Under the pieces are notes generated by a model. The model did not search any database and had not been told where the DNA came from. It was given only the letters and a program-made list of their open reading frames with translations. This document shows positions 36,276 through 43,958 of a stretch of 64,000 nucleotides of DNA, piece by piece. The DNA is from Rhizobiaceae bacterium (GTDB lineage: Bacteria > Pseudomonadota > Alphaproteobacteria > Rhizobiales > Rhizobiaceae): the NCBI GenBank assembly GCA_027483885.1, contig JAIXTO010000089.1:1-64000 (forward strand), read 5' to 3'. How positions within the stretch are numbered: position 1 is the stretch's first letter; each line of letters starts with the position of its first letter. The position numbers and the translations under genes are program-made.

Positions 36276-37007
36276 GTGAGCGAAACGGACGGCAAGCCGG
36301 ACAAAAAGACAAAGCGCGCCAGCGCCACGCCCCGCCAGCCATCACGCGGGCGCGGCATGCTGCGCTATGAAAGCCTGATCGACAGCACCGAGACCCTTCT
36401 TCGGGAGCGCAATGCCGACGAGGTGGGCCTCTATCAGATTGCCGAGTATGCCGGCGTACCGTCTGCTTCCGTCTATCATTTTTTCCCCACCAAGGAGGCG
36501 GCCTTCGCAGCGCTTGCGCAACGCTATCTGCGGGGATTTGCCGAGCAGGCGCGCAAACCGATCGACCCCGGCGCCCTCTACAGCTGGCAGGGCCTGATGG
36601 CCTGGGACCAGTTGCAGGCGATCGACTATTACCATGCCAATCCGCCGGCGATGACGCTCTTCATGGGCCGCTATGGCGGGCTTGAAACCCGCAAGGCGGA
36701 GGCCGAACACAATGGCCTTCTGGCGGCACGCGTCTACCGCAGGCTGAACAGCCTCTTCCACATGCCGGCGCTGCGCGACACCGAAGAGAAATTCCATATT
36801 TATCTGGAAATCGTCGATGCGATCCTGGCGCTTTCCTTTGTCAAGCACGGCAGGGTCACCGATGATTATCGCCAGCAGGCATGGCGGGCCTCCACCGCCT
36901 ATTGCCGTCTGTTCCTGCCAGACGTGGTGGAACTGCGCGACGAATTCCGCGAAACCGTCGCGCGCGGCGAAGCCGTGACTGCCCCGCTCCTTCCTGTCGA
37001 AGCCTGA
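36276..37007 (+). CDS. TetR-family regulator 2
   Basis: GTG 36276 is preferred because AGGAG lies 9 bases upstream; ATG 36252 would add eight residues. The 243-residue product has a basic N-terminal tail, then HTH (VGLYQIAEYAGVPSASVYHFFPTKEAAFAALAQRYLRGFA). The ligand domain contains YYHANPPAMTLFMGRYGGLETR, comparable to NANPAALRLFMGAGVSAEVR in TetR 1, which supports paralogy. It is divergent from the fold-IV transaminase gene and probably controls it. Confidence 0.87.
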   Translation: MSETDGKPDKKTKRASATPRQPSRGRGMLRYESLIDSTETLLRERNADEVGLYQIAEYAGVPSASVYHFFPTKEAAFAALAQRYLRGFAEQARKPIDPGALYSWQGLMAWDQLQAIDYYHANPPAMTLFMGRYGGLETRKAEAEHNGLLAARVYRRLNSLFHMPALRDTEEKFHIYLEIVDAILALSFVKHGRVTDDYRQQAWRASTAYCRLFLPDVVELRDEFRETVARGEAVTAPLLPVEA

Positions 37008-37025
37008 GCCAGGCTTCCGGCGACC

Positions 37026-38168
37026 TTACTGGCTTGCGGCAATCGCTGCGGCTGGCACCCGAAGCCCACCCTTGACGGCCGCATAACCACCGCGCACCAG
37101 CGCCGCGCCAAGGCTCGGCTGCGCCGTTTCCAGCCGCTGCTCGGAAAGCCGTGCGGTGAGCGAGTTCAGCATGTCCGATGATTCAGCAAAGGCCGAATGC
37201 CCCAGCGGATCGGATTGGGTGGCATCCGTCGCATCGATCACCGAAATGCCATAGGCTGTCAGCAGATCTTTGTAGGGGCGCAGGTCCGCACCGCCCAACC
37301 GTTCCACATCACCGGCCAGAAAGGTGGAGATGGCAAGCGCCTTGTCCTTGCGCGAGGAATAGACGGTAAAGTGCGGGCGCTTGTCGCCCATTTCCAGGAT
37401 CTGGCGGCGGAAAACATCCACGTCGATATCCGGCGAGGCGAGCACGACATTGTGGATTTTTGGCGAAACCTTGCCGTTGCGCAGGGCCATCTCCCGCAAG
37501 GCTTCCATCGTCAGCCATGTGCCCATGGAATGGGCGAGAATGGTGATCTCGGTGACATCAGGGCTTCTCGCTGCCGCATCCAGCACCTCGACCAGACCGA
37601 AGCGCGAATAGATCGTGCTTTCGCGGTCATAGACGTAATCGAGCGGATTGGCGCGGGACGGCCAGGTGAACAGAAGCGGGGCGGCATCCACCTTCACGTC
37701 ATGCGCCACCTGGGCAAAGCGGAACACCGCATCCGCATAGCTGTTGTTGAAGCCATGGACAAAAATCAGCACCCGCCGCTTCTTGCCGCTGGTGCGTTGA
37801 AACCATTGCATGGCCTGCGGATCCGTCAGGCTTTCGGCCTTGGTGACGACGAAGGATTTTTCCGGGTCCGGGTTTGTGCCCGGCCATTGCACTTCGCCGG
37901 GCTTGCGTGCTTTGTCGGGCGGAATAGACACGACGATATTGTCGAGACGAACATCTTCGCCGCGCTCACCGCCGTAGCGCAACGCCGGATCGTTCGACGG
38001 CGCGCGGGTGGTGGCGACCAGCATGTCGACACGCCCGGTATCGGTGGCCGTCACCGCCACCGGCTTCATCACGTCGGCGCGGTGACCGCAGGCGGATAAA
38101 AGCACTGCGAGCGCAAGAAGGACCAGCACGCGGTAAGGCCGCGCAGATTGCGCGGCCTGCTCTATCAT
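37026..38168 (-). CDS. Alpha/beta-hydrolase lipoprotein (DUF900-like)
   Basis: From ATG 38168 (MIEQAAQSARPYRV) the product is 380 residues; GAGG lies upstream. A lipobox is visible (VLLALAVLLSACG, Cys about residue 27), so the protein is likely membrane-anchored. The hydrolase part has FVHGFNNSYADAVFRFAQVAHDV (oxyanion region) and the nucleophile elbow LAHSMGTWLTMEAL. It shares the DUF900 pattern of VATTRAPSNDPALRYGGERGEDVR at the N-terminal side. It overlaps or closely follows the RND pump gene and is co-transcribed. The substrate is unknown. Confidence 0.85.
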   Translation of the reverse strand: MIEQAAQSARPYRVLVLLALAVLLSACGHRADVMKPVAVTATDTGRVDMLVATTRAPSNDPALRYGGERGEDVRLDNIVVSIPPDKARKPGEVQWPGTNPDPEKSFVVTKAESLTDPQAMQWFQRTSGKKRRVLIFVHGFNNSYADAVFRFAQVAHDVKVDAAPLLFTWPSRANPLDYVYDRESTIYSRFGLVEVLDAAARSPDVTEITILAHSMGTWLTMEALREMALRNGKVSPKIHNVVLASPDIDVDVFRRQILEMGDKRPHFTVYSSRKDKALAISTFLAGDVERLGGADLRPYKDLLTAYGISVIDATDATQSDPLGHSAFAESSDMLNSLTARLSEQRLETAQPSLGAALVRGGYAAVKGGLRVPAAAIAASQ

Positions 38169-38181
38169 TCCGTACCGAACC

Positions 38182-41100
38182 TCAATGTCCATCGGCCACC
38201 ATCGCAGGCTCCTGTTCCCCCACTAGCGCCGTCTTCACCTTGGGACCTTGCGCCGTCAAGAGCCAGAGCATCAGGCAGGGCAGAAGCGTCAGCGTCAGCA
38301 CGGTTGCGCCCGCCAGGCCGCCGATGATGGCAAAGGCCATCGGCCCCCAGAAGATCTGCATTGCAATCGGCACCATGCCCAGGATCGCCGCCAGTGCCGT
38401 GAGCACGATGGGACGTGCCCGGTGGACGGCGGCCCCGACGATGGCCTCGCGGATCGGCTGGCCAAGCGCGACATTCTGATCAACCTCCTGGATGAGGATG
38501 ACGGCGTTGCGGATGATCATGCCCGACAGCGCGATCACGCCCAGCTGTGCCACAAAGCCCATGGGCGTGCCGGTGGGCAGCATGGCCGCCACCACCCCGA
38601 TGAGGCCGAAGGGTGCCATGGCCATCGCAAGCGCCATGCGCGAGAAGCTCTGCAACTGCACCATCAGCAGGAAGATGATGACGATCAGCATGACAGGAAC
38701 CACGGCAAAGACCGAGGAATTGCCCTTGGCCGCCTCTTCCGTCATGCCACCGGCGGTGATGGCATAACCGATCGGCAGGCCCGCGCGCAGATCGCTGAGG
38801 GCAGTGTCCAGTTCCCCGGCAACCGTTGCAGGCTGCACGCCCTTCGGCACATCGGCCTGCACGACGATCATCGGCTTGCCCTGGCGGTGCCAGATCACCG
38901 GCTCCTCGAAGCCATATTCGACATTCGCCACCTGGCGCAGTGGGACGGTGCGACCATCGCCGGTGCGCAGCTGCAGGTTTCCGATGGTGGCTACCGAGGT
39001 GCGATCCGCCTGGATGCCCTTGACGACCACATTCACCAGCCGGTCGCCGTCACGCACCGTCGTGACGGTGGAGCCGGCAAAGATTGCGGCGATTTCACTC
39101 GCCACCGATTGCGAACTCATGCCAAGCGCCCGCGCTTCCACCTGATTGACCACAACGGTGACCCGCCGCTGCGGCTCGCCGGCCGTCATGTTGACGTCAC
39201 GCGTCAGCGCATGGTTGTCGACGACGGCCGCCGTCTGCAGCGCAAGCTCACGCACCTTGGCATAATCGGGGCCGGTCACGCGGAACTTCAGCGGCCAGCC
39301 GACCGGAGGCCCAAGCTCCAACGGCGAAACGCGGGTGATGACATCGGGGAAATCCTTGGCCATTGCCTGTTCGAGACGCGCCCGCACCGCATCGCGCTCT
39401 TCCACGCCCTTGGTAACGATCACCGTCTCGGAAACGTTATCGTTTTCGAGCAGCAGATCCATCGGCAGATAGAAGCGCACCGACCCGGATCCGACATAGG
39501 TGGTGAAGTGATCGACATCGCCGTCGGCCTTCAAAAGGGCTTCCAGCTGTCTTGCCCGCGCATCGGTGGCGGCACGCGAGGCGTTCTGTGGCAGTGTCAG
39601 GCTGACCAGCAGTTCCGGGCGGTCGGAAGCCGGGAAGAACTGCTGTTCCAGCCGCGTGGCACCAAAGCCGGACGCGACGAGAAGCACAAGGGCGATGCCG
39701 AGCGACAGCCAGCGGTGGCTGAGCGACCAGTCAAGGCTCTTGCGATAGGCTTTCATCACGCGGCCACCTTCGTGACTGGCGTGCTTCATCCTATCGGGCA
39801 GGATCCAGGTGCCGAGGATCGGCGAGAACAGCACGGCCACGATCCACGATGCGACGAGCGCAATCAGAACAACCATGAACAGCGAGAATGTATATTCGCC
39901 AGCGCTGGAGGCTGCAAAGCCGACCGGAATGAAGCCGGCGATCATCACCAGCGTGCCCGTCAGCATCGGAAAGGCCGTCGTCTCATAGGCATGGCTTGCG
40001 GCCACCGACTTGTCCTGCCCGTTTTCAAGGCATGACACCATGGTCTCCACGGTGATCATCGCATCATCAACCAGAAGGCCGAGCGCGATGATGAGGGCAC
40101 CGAGCGAGATACGCTGCAGGCCGATGCCAGCGAGATCCATGCCGAAGAAGGTCATGGCCAGCACCAGCGGGATAGAGGCCGTGATGACGAGGCCGGCACG
40201 GGTGCCAAGCGACACGAAGGAGACCGCGAGAACGATGACGATGGCCTCGATCAGCACCTTGACGAAGCTGCCGACGGCATCCTTCACCACGGTCGTCTGG
40301 TCGGCAACCTGCACCATCTCGATGCCATGCGGCAGCTGCGCGGCAATCTCGCGCATCTTTTCTTTCACCGTCGCGCCGAATTCCAAGAGGTCACCATTGG
40401 CGGCCATGGATATGGCCAGTGCGAGCACAGGCTGGCCGTTGACGCGCACGGACGGAGCTGGCGGATCGACCAGCGTGCGGGAAATCGTTGCCACGTCCTC
40501 CAGGCGGATGTAGCGGCTGTCGACCTTGAAGGTGAGGTCATGCAGGCTCTTTTCCGAGACAAAGGCGCCGCTGACGCGCAGCGAGATATTCTCCTGCGGC
40601 GTGCGCAAGATGCCCGTTGGCGTCACCGCATTCTGTGCCTGGATGGCGGCAACGGCGGCAGCCGGATCGATGCCAAGGCTTGCAAGCTTGCTCGAGGAGA
40701 ATTCGATGACGATCTCCTCCTCCTGCACGCCCAGCACATTCACCTTGCCGATATCCTTGATCGACAGGATCTCGGCGCGCACCGCATCCACCCGGTCGCG
40801 CAGTTCGCGCTTGGAGAAGCCTTCGGCCTGGAAAGCATAGATGCTGCCGAACGTGTCGCCAAATTCATCGTCGAAGAAGGGGCCCTGCACGCCCTGCGGC
40901 AATGTCGGGGCAATGTCCTGCATCTTCTTGCGCACCTGATACCAGATGTCGGCAACCTCTTGCGGCGGCGTACTGTCGCGCAGGTTAACGAAGATAACCG
41001 ACTGGCCGGGGCGCGAATAACTTTGGGTAAAATCCAGATAGGGCGTTTCCGAAAGCTTCTTTTCCAGCTTGTCGGTCAGAAGGTTCACGGTATCAGTGGT

Positions 41101-41301
41101 GCTGGCGCCCGGCCAGAGCGCCGACACGACCATGGTCTTGATGGTGAATGGTGGATCTTCGTTGCGTGACAGGCGCTGATAGCTCCAGATGCCGCCGAGC
41201 ACGGTGAGGATCATCAGGAAAACAACGAAGGACTGGTGTTTCAGCGCCCAGGCGGACAGGTTGAACGCCTTGCGTGGAGGGGTATTGGAGGCACTCATCA
41301 C
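38182..41301 (-). CDS. RND-family efflux pump, inner-membrane transporter
   Basis: A 1039-residue RND transporter with the typical 12-helix topology and two large periplasmic loops. The TM4 proton-relay region reads ALIIALGLLVDDAMITVETM with the paired Asp. LMVQLQSFSRMALAMAMAPFGLIGV is seen near TM10. It belongs to the HAE-type group. Its ATG lies at the adaptor stop (ATGA overlap), and it is followed by the hydrolase lipoprotein. No outer-membrane TolC-like gene lies beside it. Confidence 0.95.
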   Translation of the reverse strand: MMSASNTPPRKAFNLSAWALKHQSFVVFLMILTVLGGIWSYQRLSRNEDPPFTIKTMVVSALWPGASTTDTVNLLTDKLEKKLSETPYLDFTQSYSRPGQSVIFVNLRDSTPPQEVADIWYQVRKKMQDIAPTLPQGVQGPFFDDEFGDTFGSIYAFQAEGFSKRELRDRVDAVRAEILSIKDIGKVNVLGVQEEEIVIEFSSSKLASLGIDPAAAVAAIQAQNAVTPTGILRTPQENISLRVSGAFVSEKSLHDLTFKVDSRYIRLEDVATISRTLVDPPAPSVRVNGQPVLALAISMAANGDLLEFGATVKEKMREIAAQLPHGIEMVQVADQTTVVKDAVGSFVKVLIEAIVIVLAVSFVSLGTRAGLVITASIPLVLAMTFFGMDLAGIGLQRISLGALIIALGLLVDDAMITVETMVSCLENGQDKSVAASHAYETTAFPMLTGTLVMIAGFIPVGFAASSAGEYTFSLFMVVLIALVASWIVAVLFSPILGTWILPDRMKHASHEGGRVMKAYRKSLDWSLSHRWLSLGIALVLLVASGFGATRLEQQFFPASDRPELLVSLTLPQNASRAATDARARQLEALLKADGDVDHFTTYVGSGSVRFYLPMDLLLENDNVSETVIVTKGVEERDAVRARLEQAMAKDFPDVITRVSPLELGPPVGWPLKFRVTGPDYAKVRELALQTAAVVDNHALTRDVNMTAGEPQRRVTVVVNQVEARALGMSSQSVASEIAAIFAGSTVTTVRDGDRLVNVVVKGIQADRTSVATIGNLQLRTGDGRTVPLRQVANVEYGFEEPVIWHRQGKPMIVVQADVPKGVQPATVAGELDTALSDLRAGLPIGYAITAGGMTEEAAKGNSSVFAVVPVMLIVIIFLLMVQLQSFSRMALAMAMAPFGLIGVVAAMLPTGTPMGFVAQLGVIALSGMIIRNAVILIQEVDQNVALGQPIREAIVGAAVHRARPIVLTALAAILGMVPIAMQIFWGPMAFAIIGGLAGATVLTLTLLPCLMLWLLTAQGPKVKTALVGEQEPAMVADGH

Positions 41302-42374
41302 TTACCCTCGCCTTCCAGTCGAACTTCCACGCCGTCGCGCAGCTTGCTGACACCGGCCGTCGCCACGATATCGCCATCGGCGAGCCCCTTGGAGACGAAC
41401 AGGTCGTTGTCGTTAAAACGCTCCACGGTGACGGGTTTGTAGACAAGCTTGCGGGTCGCCGGATCGTAGACGAGAACCGCCGGATCGCCCTTGTTGCTGG
41501 TGAGCGCCGAGGCCGGCAGCTGCACCAGCAATTTTGGCGAAAGCGTGATGGTGCCGACCACAGCCGCACCGAACTGCATGCGGTTGCCCTTGTCGTCCAG
41601 CGCCACCTTCACCCGGAAGGTGCGGGTCACCGGATCGGCGGACGGTGTCACTTCGCGCACCGTGCCGCTGGCCGTCACCGCCGGATCCGAGATCAGCCGC
41701 ACCTCGACCGGCGGCGATTGCAGCCGTGCATTCATCAGCTTTTCGGGAATGTCGAACACGGCATCGCGCTCGCGGTCGGAGATGAGCGTGACCACCATCT
41801 GGCCGGCGGCCACCACCTGTCCTTCATTGGCGCCGACGGCCGAGACGATGCCATCGCGCGGTGCCTTGATATCGGTATAACCGAGCATTTCCTGCGCATT
41901 GGCAAGCGCTGCGCGGGCTGCATCCACACGGGCACGCGCACTCTGCAGGTTGGCATCCGCCTCCTGCATCTGGGCGCGCGGAATGATGTTCTTGGCAAAC
42001 AGGTCGCGGTTACGATCGGCTGTCATCTGGGCCAGATCGTAACCGGACTGGGCGGTGGCAAGATCGGCCTGTGCGGTGAGAAGATTGTTGCGCGACGGTG
42101 TCTTGTCGATGCTGGCAAGGATATCGCCAGCCTTCACCGCCGAACCGTTTTCCGCGCGCAGCAGAAGCTGGCCATTGATGCGGAAGGAGAGTTGCGTTTC
42201 GTGGCGTGGCTTCACCTCGCCGATCTGCGTGACGGTTTCGCCGAGCGGGCGTGCCTCGGCCACCACCGACTTGATCGGACGCGGCGCCTTGGCTTCCGGT
42301 TGCTCCTCGGAACAGCCGGACAGAACCAGCATCGCCCCACCAAGGAGCAAAGATGTCTTGACGAAAAATGTCAT
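41298..42374 (-). CDS. RND efflux pump, periplasmic adaptor lipoprotein
   Basis: A 358-residue membrane-fusion protein. The signal ends in a lipobox (LLLGGAMLVLSGCSEE). Beta-barrel/lipoyl segments are seen in GEVKPRHETQLSFRINGQLLLRAENG and ITDIKAP-like YTDIKAPRDGIVSAVGANEGQVV, with a helical hairpin between (QSGYDLAQMTADRNRDLFAKN). It overlaps the TetR stop and the RND start by 4 bases each, so the four genes form a coupled operon. Confidence 0.93.
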   Translation of the reverse strand: MTFFVKTSLLLGGAMLVLSGCSEEQPEAKAPRPIKSVVAEARPLGETVTQIGEVKPRHETQLSFRINGQLLLRAENGSAVKAGDILASIDKTPSRNNLLTAQADLATAQSGYDLAQMTADRNRDLFAKNIIPRAQMQEADANLQSARARVDAARAALANAQEMLGYTDIKAPRDGIVSAVGANEGQVVAAGQMVVTLISDRERDAVFDIPEKLMNARLQSPPVEVRLISDPAVTASGTVREVTPSADPVTRTFRVKVALDDKGNRMQFGAAVVGTITLSPKLLVQLPASALTSNKGDPAVLVYDPATRKLVYKPVTVERFNDNDLFVSKGLADGDIVATAGVSKLRDGVEVRLEGEGK

Positions 42375-42988
42375 TGCGAAACTCCTTGCAGGGCCATGCC
42401 GCGAAACAGGCAGGTGATGTTCTCATCGAGCAGACGGCCGATATTTCCCAGTTCGAATGTGTTGAGTGTGCATGCGAGTGTGACAATCCCGTGAACGCTC
42501 CCCCACAGGATATTGGTCACAAGAACAGGGTCCGAAGCATGGATGAGCCCCAGTTCTTGAGCCTTCACAACCTCGGATTTCAGCATGTAATAGGGGGCCA
42601 TCGCCTCTGCGTCCGACTCCAGGGAGGCTGTCGCGCCCTGATCGTTTTCGAGGAAAAGCAACCGGAAACGATCCTTGTCCTCCAGCGCGAAATCGGCATA
42701 GGCATGCAGCATGTGGCTGATGGCGGCGAGCGGATTGTCCGCCGTCTGCTGTTGCTGGGCAAAGCGCTCCTTCAAAGCCGCAAGCGCTGTCGAGCAGCAA
42801 TCGAAGATCAACTCCCGCTTGCTTGGATAATAGCGATAAAGAGCGCCGGCCGTGAGGTTGAGACTGTCGGCAAGCTTGCGCATCGAAAGGCCGACAAGAC
42901 CGACCTCGCCGGCGATGACAATCGCATGGCGCTGAATGACAGCCCGAAAATCGGCAATCTCCTGTTGGGTCAATGATGGGCGTGGCAT
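42371..42988 (-). CDS. TetR-family repressor of the RND operon
   Basis: A 205-residue regulator, MPRPSLTQQEIADF at the start, with HTH VGLVGLSMRKLADSLNLTAGALYRYYPSKRELI. The ligand domain is helical (AAISHMLHAYADFALEDKDRFRLLFLEN). It is the first gene of the coupled unit TetR-adaptor-RND-hydrolase, an autoregulated layout. Strong inverted repeats lie just upstream at 43008-43038. Confidence 0.9.
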   Translation of the reverse strand: MPRPSLTQQEIADFRAVIQRHAIVIAGEVGLVGLSMRKLADSLNLTAGALYRYYPSKRELIFDCCSTALAALKERFAQQQQTADNPLAAISHMLHAYADFALEDKDRFRLLFLENDQGATASLESDAEAMAPYYMLKSEVVKAQELGLIHASDPVLVTNILWGSVHGIVTLACTLNTFELGNIGRLLDENITCLFRGMALQGVSQ

Positions 42989-43007
42989 GGTGTCTCCTTT
43001 TGGTATG

Positions 43008-43038
43008 CGCGTTCAATAAACGCGTTTAGTGAACGCGT
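43008..43038. promoter_or_regulatory. Nested TetR operators of the RND operon
   Basis: Three half-sites alternate: CGCGTT-caata-AACGCG (43008-43024) and ACGCGTTTAGTGAACGCGT (43020-43038) share the middle half-site. Both dyads have 5-base centres, spaced 12-13 bases apart, 20 bases upstream of the repressor start. Confidence 0.7.
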
Positions 43039-43160
43039 CAATTAAAAAAGCACAAAAAGCGGCACCATCCGCCCACAGCACGACGGGGCCATTCATTCAG
43101 CCCATTCGTGATGAGTGGAGCCCAATCAGGGACAATGGAAGATCCGCGCGCCCGACCCGT

Positions 43161-43832
43161 CTAGCCTCGATGATCGCAGCCCTGCAGCCCTCGAAGCGTT
43201 GCGGTCAGCATCACCGCCAGCGCATCGATCAAGGTCGGGCGCATCTGGGACTCCGAATGCATGATGGCGATGACATTTCCCTGCACCGCTTCCAGAATGA
43301 CGATCATCAAGGTCGGAATCTGCCCGTCGGGAAGATCGGGCGCGACCCAGCGCAGGTATGGCTCAAGATCTCGCGCATTGCGCACGGTGTCTTCCATGTC
43401 CAGCTGGCGCAGATCCGGGCTTGAGCGAAGGCTGTCCCAGATGACGGCGGATGCCGGGGTGCGCAGAAGATAGTCCAGCACATTGCGCACCAGCCGGTCC
43501 CCCGTGCATGGGCGAAGGCTCACCGGCATGTCCTCATCCAGGACGGCCGCAAGTTCATGGCCCAGCACATCTCGCAGATTTTCAAGGTGGCGCACCGCAA
43601 GCGCGCGCACGACGCTGCTGCTGGAGGGGAAGTAATGGTAGAGCGATGCGATGGGAAGGCCGGCCCGCCGGGCAAGCTCGCGCATTTTAAGGCCCTCCAT
43701 CCCCGTCTCGACAACAAGGGTCTCGGCAGCGGCCAGAACCTGCTCGACCCGCTCCCGGCTGCGGCTCTGCAAGCCGGTGCTGCGCATGTTCAAGCGGCCT
43801 TCAGCCCCTGATTCCGGGATTTTTGCGTCCAT
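43161..43832 (-). CDS. TetR-family regulator of the permease-monooxygenase operon
   Basis: ATG 43832 (MDAKIPESG) gives 223 residues; ATG 43868 and the track start 43892 are alternatives. The HTH is EGLKMRELARRAGLPIASLYHYFPSSSSVVRALAVRHLE, of the same ASxYHxFP type as TetR 1 and TetR 2. It is divergent from the 975-residue fusion gene and is likely its repressor. Two near-identical direct repeats lie in the gap. Confidence 0.87.
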   Translation of the reverse strand: MDAKIPESGAEGRLNMRSTGLQSRSRERVEQVLAAAETLVVETGMEGLKMRELARRAGLPIASLYHYFPSSSSVVRALAVRHLENLRDVLGHELAAVLDEDMPVSLRPCTGDRLVRNVLDYLLRTPASAVIWDSLRSSPDLRQLDMEDTVRNARDLEPYLRWVAPDLPDGQIPTLMIVILEAVQGNVIAIMHSESQMRPTLIDALAVMLTATLRGLQGCDHRG

Positions 43833-43860
43833 CAGTCGTTCAATTCCTGTTTTTTCAGAT

Positions 43861-43908
43861 TCGAACATTGCTCGATATTGACAGAATTGCAAACTCGATC
43901 AATGCTCG
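43861..43908. repeat. Paired direct repeats in the divergent promoter
   Basis: TCGAACATTGCTCG (43861-43874) and TCGATCAATGCTCG (43895-43908) match at 12 of 14 positions, 34 bases apart. They are candidate tandem operators for the TetR protein. Confidence 0.5.
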
Positions 43909-43958
43909 GGTTATAAATGACGACCGTCAAGACAATTGGTCGCAAGGGGAACTGAAAC

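Noticed and set aside
38248-40035. A 595-residue plus-strand ORF opposite the RND pump gene
   Set aside because: Composition typical of an antisense frame, no motif, wholly inside the RND gene.
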